From Ilumatobacter sp. (GTDB taxonomy: Bacteria; Actinomycetota; Acidimicrobiia; Acidimicrobiales; Ilumatobacteraceae), in NCBI GenBank assembly GCA_029263275.1, contig JAJCXU010000671.1, forward strand, positions 1-6,377: a stretch of 6,377 bases of DNA. The letters run 5' to 3'. The position numbers and the translations under genes are program-made. Below the pieces are notes generated by a model. That model searched no databases. It had not been told where the DNA came from and saw only the letters and a program-made list of their open reading frames with translations. How positions within the stretch are numbered: position 1 is the stretch's first letter; each line of letters starts with the position of its first letter. Of the stretch, positions 6,183-6,377 are shown piece by piece.

Positions 6183-6225
6183 ATGGACGCGACACACCGG
6201 CACATGGACCCTCGGTGACCGGCAC
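6183..6225 (+). promoter_or_regulatory. Two tandem 21/22-bp direct repeats upstream of reductase-like gene
   Basis: Each unit has a box ATGGAC (6183-6188 and 6204-6209) and a box ACCGGCAC (6196-6203 and 6218-6225). The boxes repeat at 21 and 22 bp, two helical turns. The second unit contains CATGGA-CC-CTCGGT (6203-6216). The region upstream of the lipoprotein start has CATGGA-GTT-CTCGGT (4946-4960). This is a candidate AraC-type operator for the gene starting near 6235-6244. Confidence 0.4.
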
Positions 6226-6234
6226 GTCAGACTG

Positions 6235-6377
6235 ATGCCCATGGTGCGACTCCGAGACCTCAGCGACGCCGAGCGCCGACACATCATGGCCAAGGAGCTC
6301 CCGAGCTACGACTCGACACCGTTCATCGAGGGCCATCCGCTGATCGAGCACCGCGTCGCCCTCGTGACCACGGCGGG
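6235..6377 (+). CDS. GrdB/PrdB-like reductase component B family protein, N-terminal fragment
   Basis: Open from ATG 6235 to the right edge (47 complete codons). ATG 6241 or GTG 6244 may be the true start, since the family usually begins MVRL-like. The visible chain runs MVRLRDLSDAERRHIMAKEL, then PSYDSTPFIEGHPL and EHRVALVTTAG. This closely resembles the N-terminus of the glycine/sarcosine/betaine reductase selenoprotein B / D-proline reductase PrdB family as found in actinobacteria, where PxF/Y-x-x-TPF and RVALVSTAG are typical. The redox-active (seleno)cysteine would lie beyond the window, so activity cannot be judged. Many aerobic homologues lack proven reductase function. It lies 72 bp after the lipoprotein stop and in the same frame, with no clear Shine-Dalgarno. 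Direct repeats directly upstream suggest its own promoter. Confidence 0.65.
   Translation, partial: MPMVRLRDLSDAERRHIMAKELPSYDSTPFIEGHPLIEHRVALVTTA

Overview
The window is high-GC DNA with strong G/C third positions. GTG and TTG are used as starts in places. It carries a DUF222/13E12-type gene, an Rv2407-like metallo-beta-lactamase-fold gene and a lipoprotein with a long Thr/Pro/Ser linker. Together these suggest an actinobacterium, possibly of the Acidimicrobiia (Ilumatobacter-like) type. The phylum is fairly safe; the class is inference.

Left part (1-2230, all minus strand). A DUF222/13E12 family gene starts at about 701 and runs off the left edge. Immediately upstream of it lies an IS3-family insertion sequence, about 712-2228, whose ends are not well resolved. 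The element has an orfA (HTH plus leucine zipper, 1748-2179) and an orfB (DD(35)E integrase core, 741 to about 1778) in the -1 frame relative to orfA. The catalytic triad is intact and no stop interrupts either frame, so the element looks potentially functional.

Middle (2229-3006). This stretch is poorly conserved-looking. It holds one small unrecognised minus-strand gene (2446-2814) with a palindrome directly against its putative start. The flanks 2229-2445 and 2831-3006 show no convincing gene.

Right part (3007-6377). A two-gene minus-strand operon encodes an AraC-family regulator (3856-4869) followed 27 bp later by an RNase Z-like MBL-fold hydrolase (3007-3828). Divergent from it is a plus-strand gene for a secreted lipoprotein with a six-bladed SMP-30/NHL-like beta-propeller (4960-6162). 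This is followed, 72 bp downstream in the same direction, by the start of a gene resembling the GrdB/PrdB (glycine/sarcosine/betaine/proline reductase component B) family, which runs off the right edge. The two plus-strand genes are each preceded by a pair of direct repeats spaced 21-22 bp. Both upstream regions share a gapped motif, CATGGA-N(2-3)-CTCGGT. Direct repeats at about two helical turns are the usual architecture for AraC-family binding, so regulator, hydrolase, propeller lipoprotein and reductase-like gene may form one regulon. That link is inference. No RNA gene, CRISPR array or replication origin was seen.
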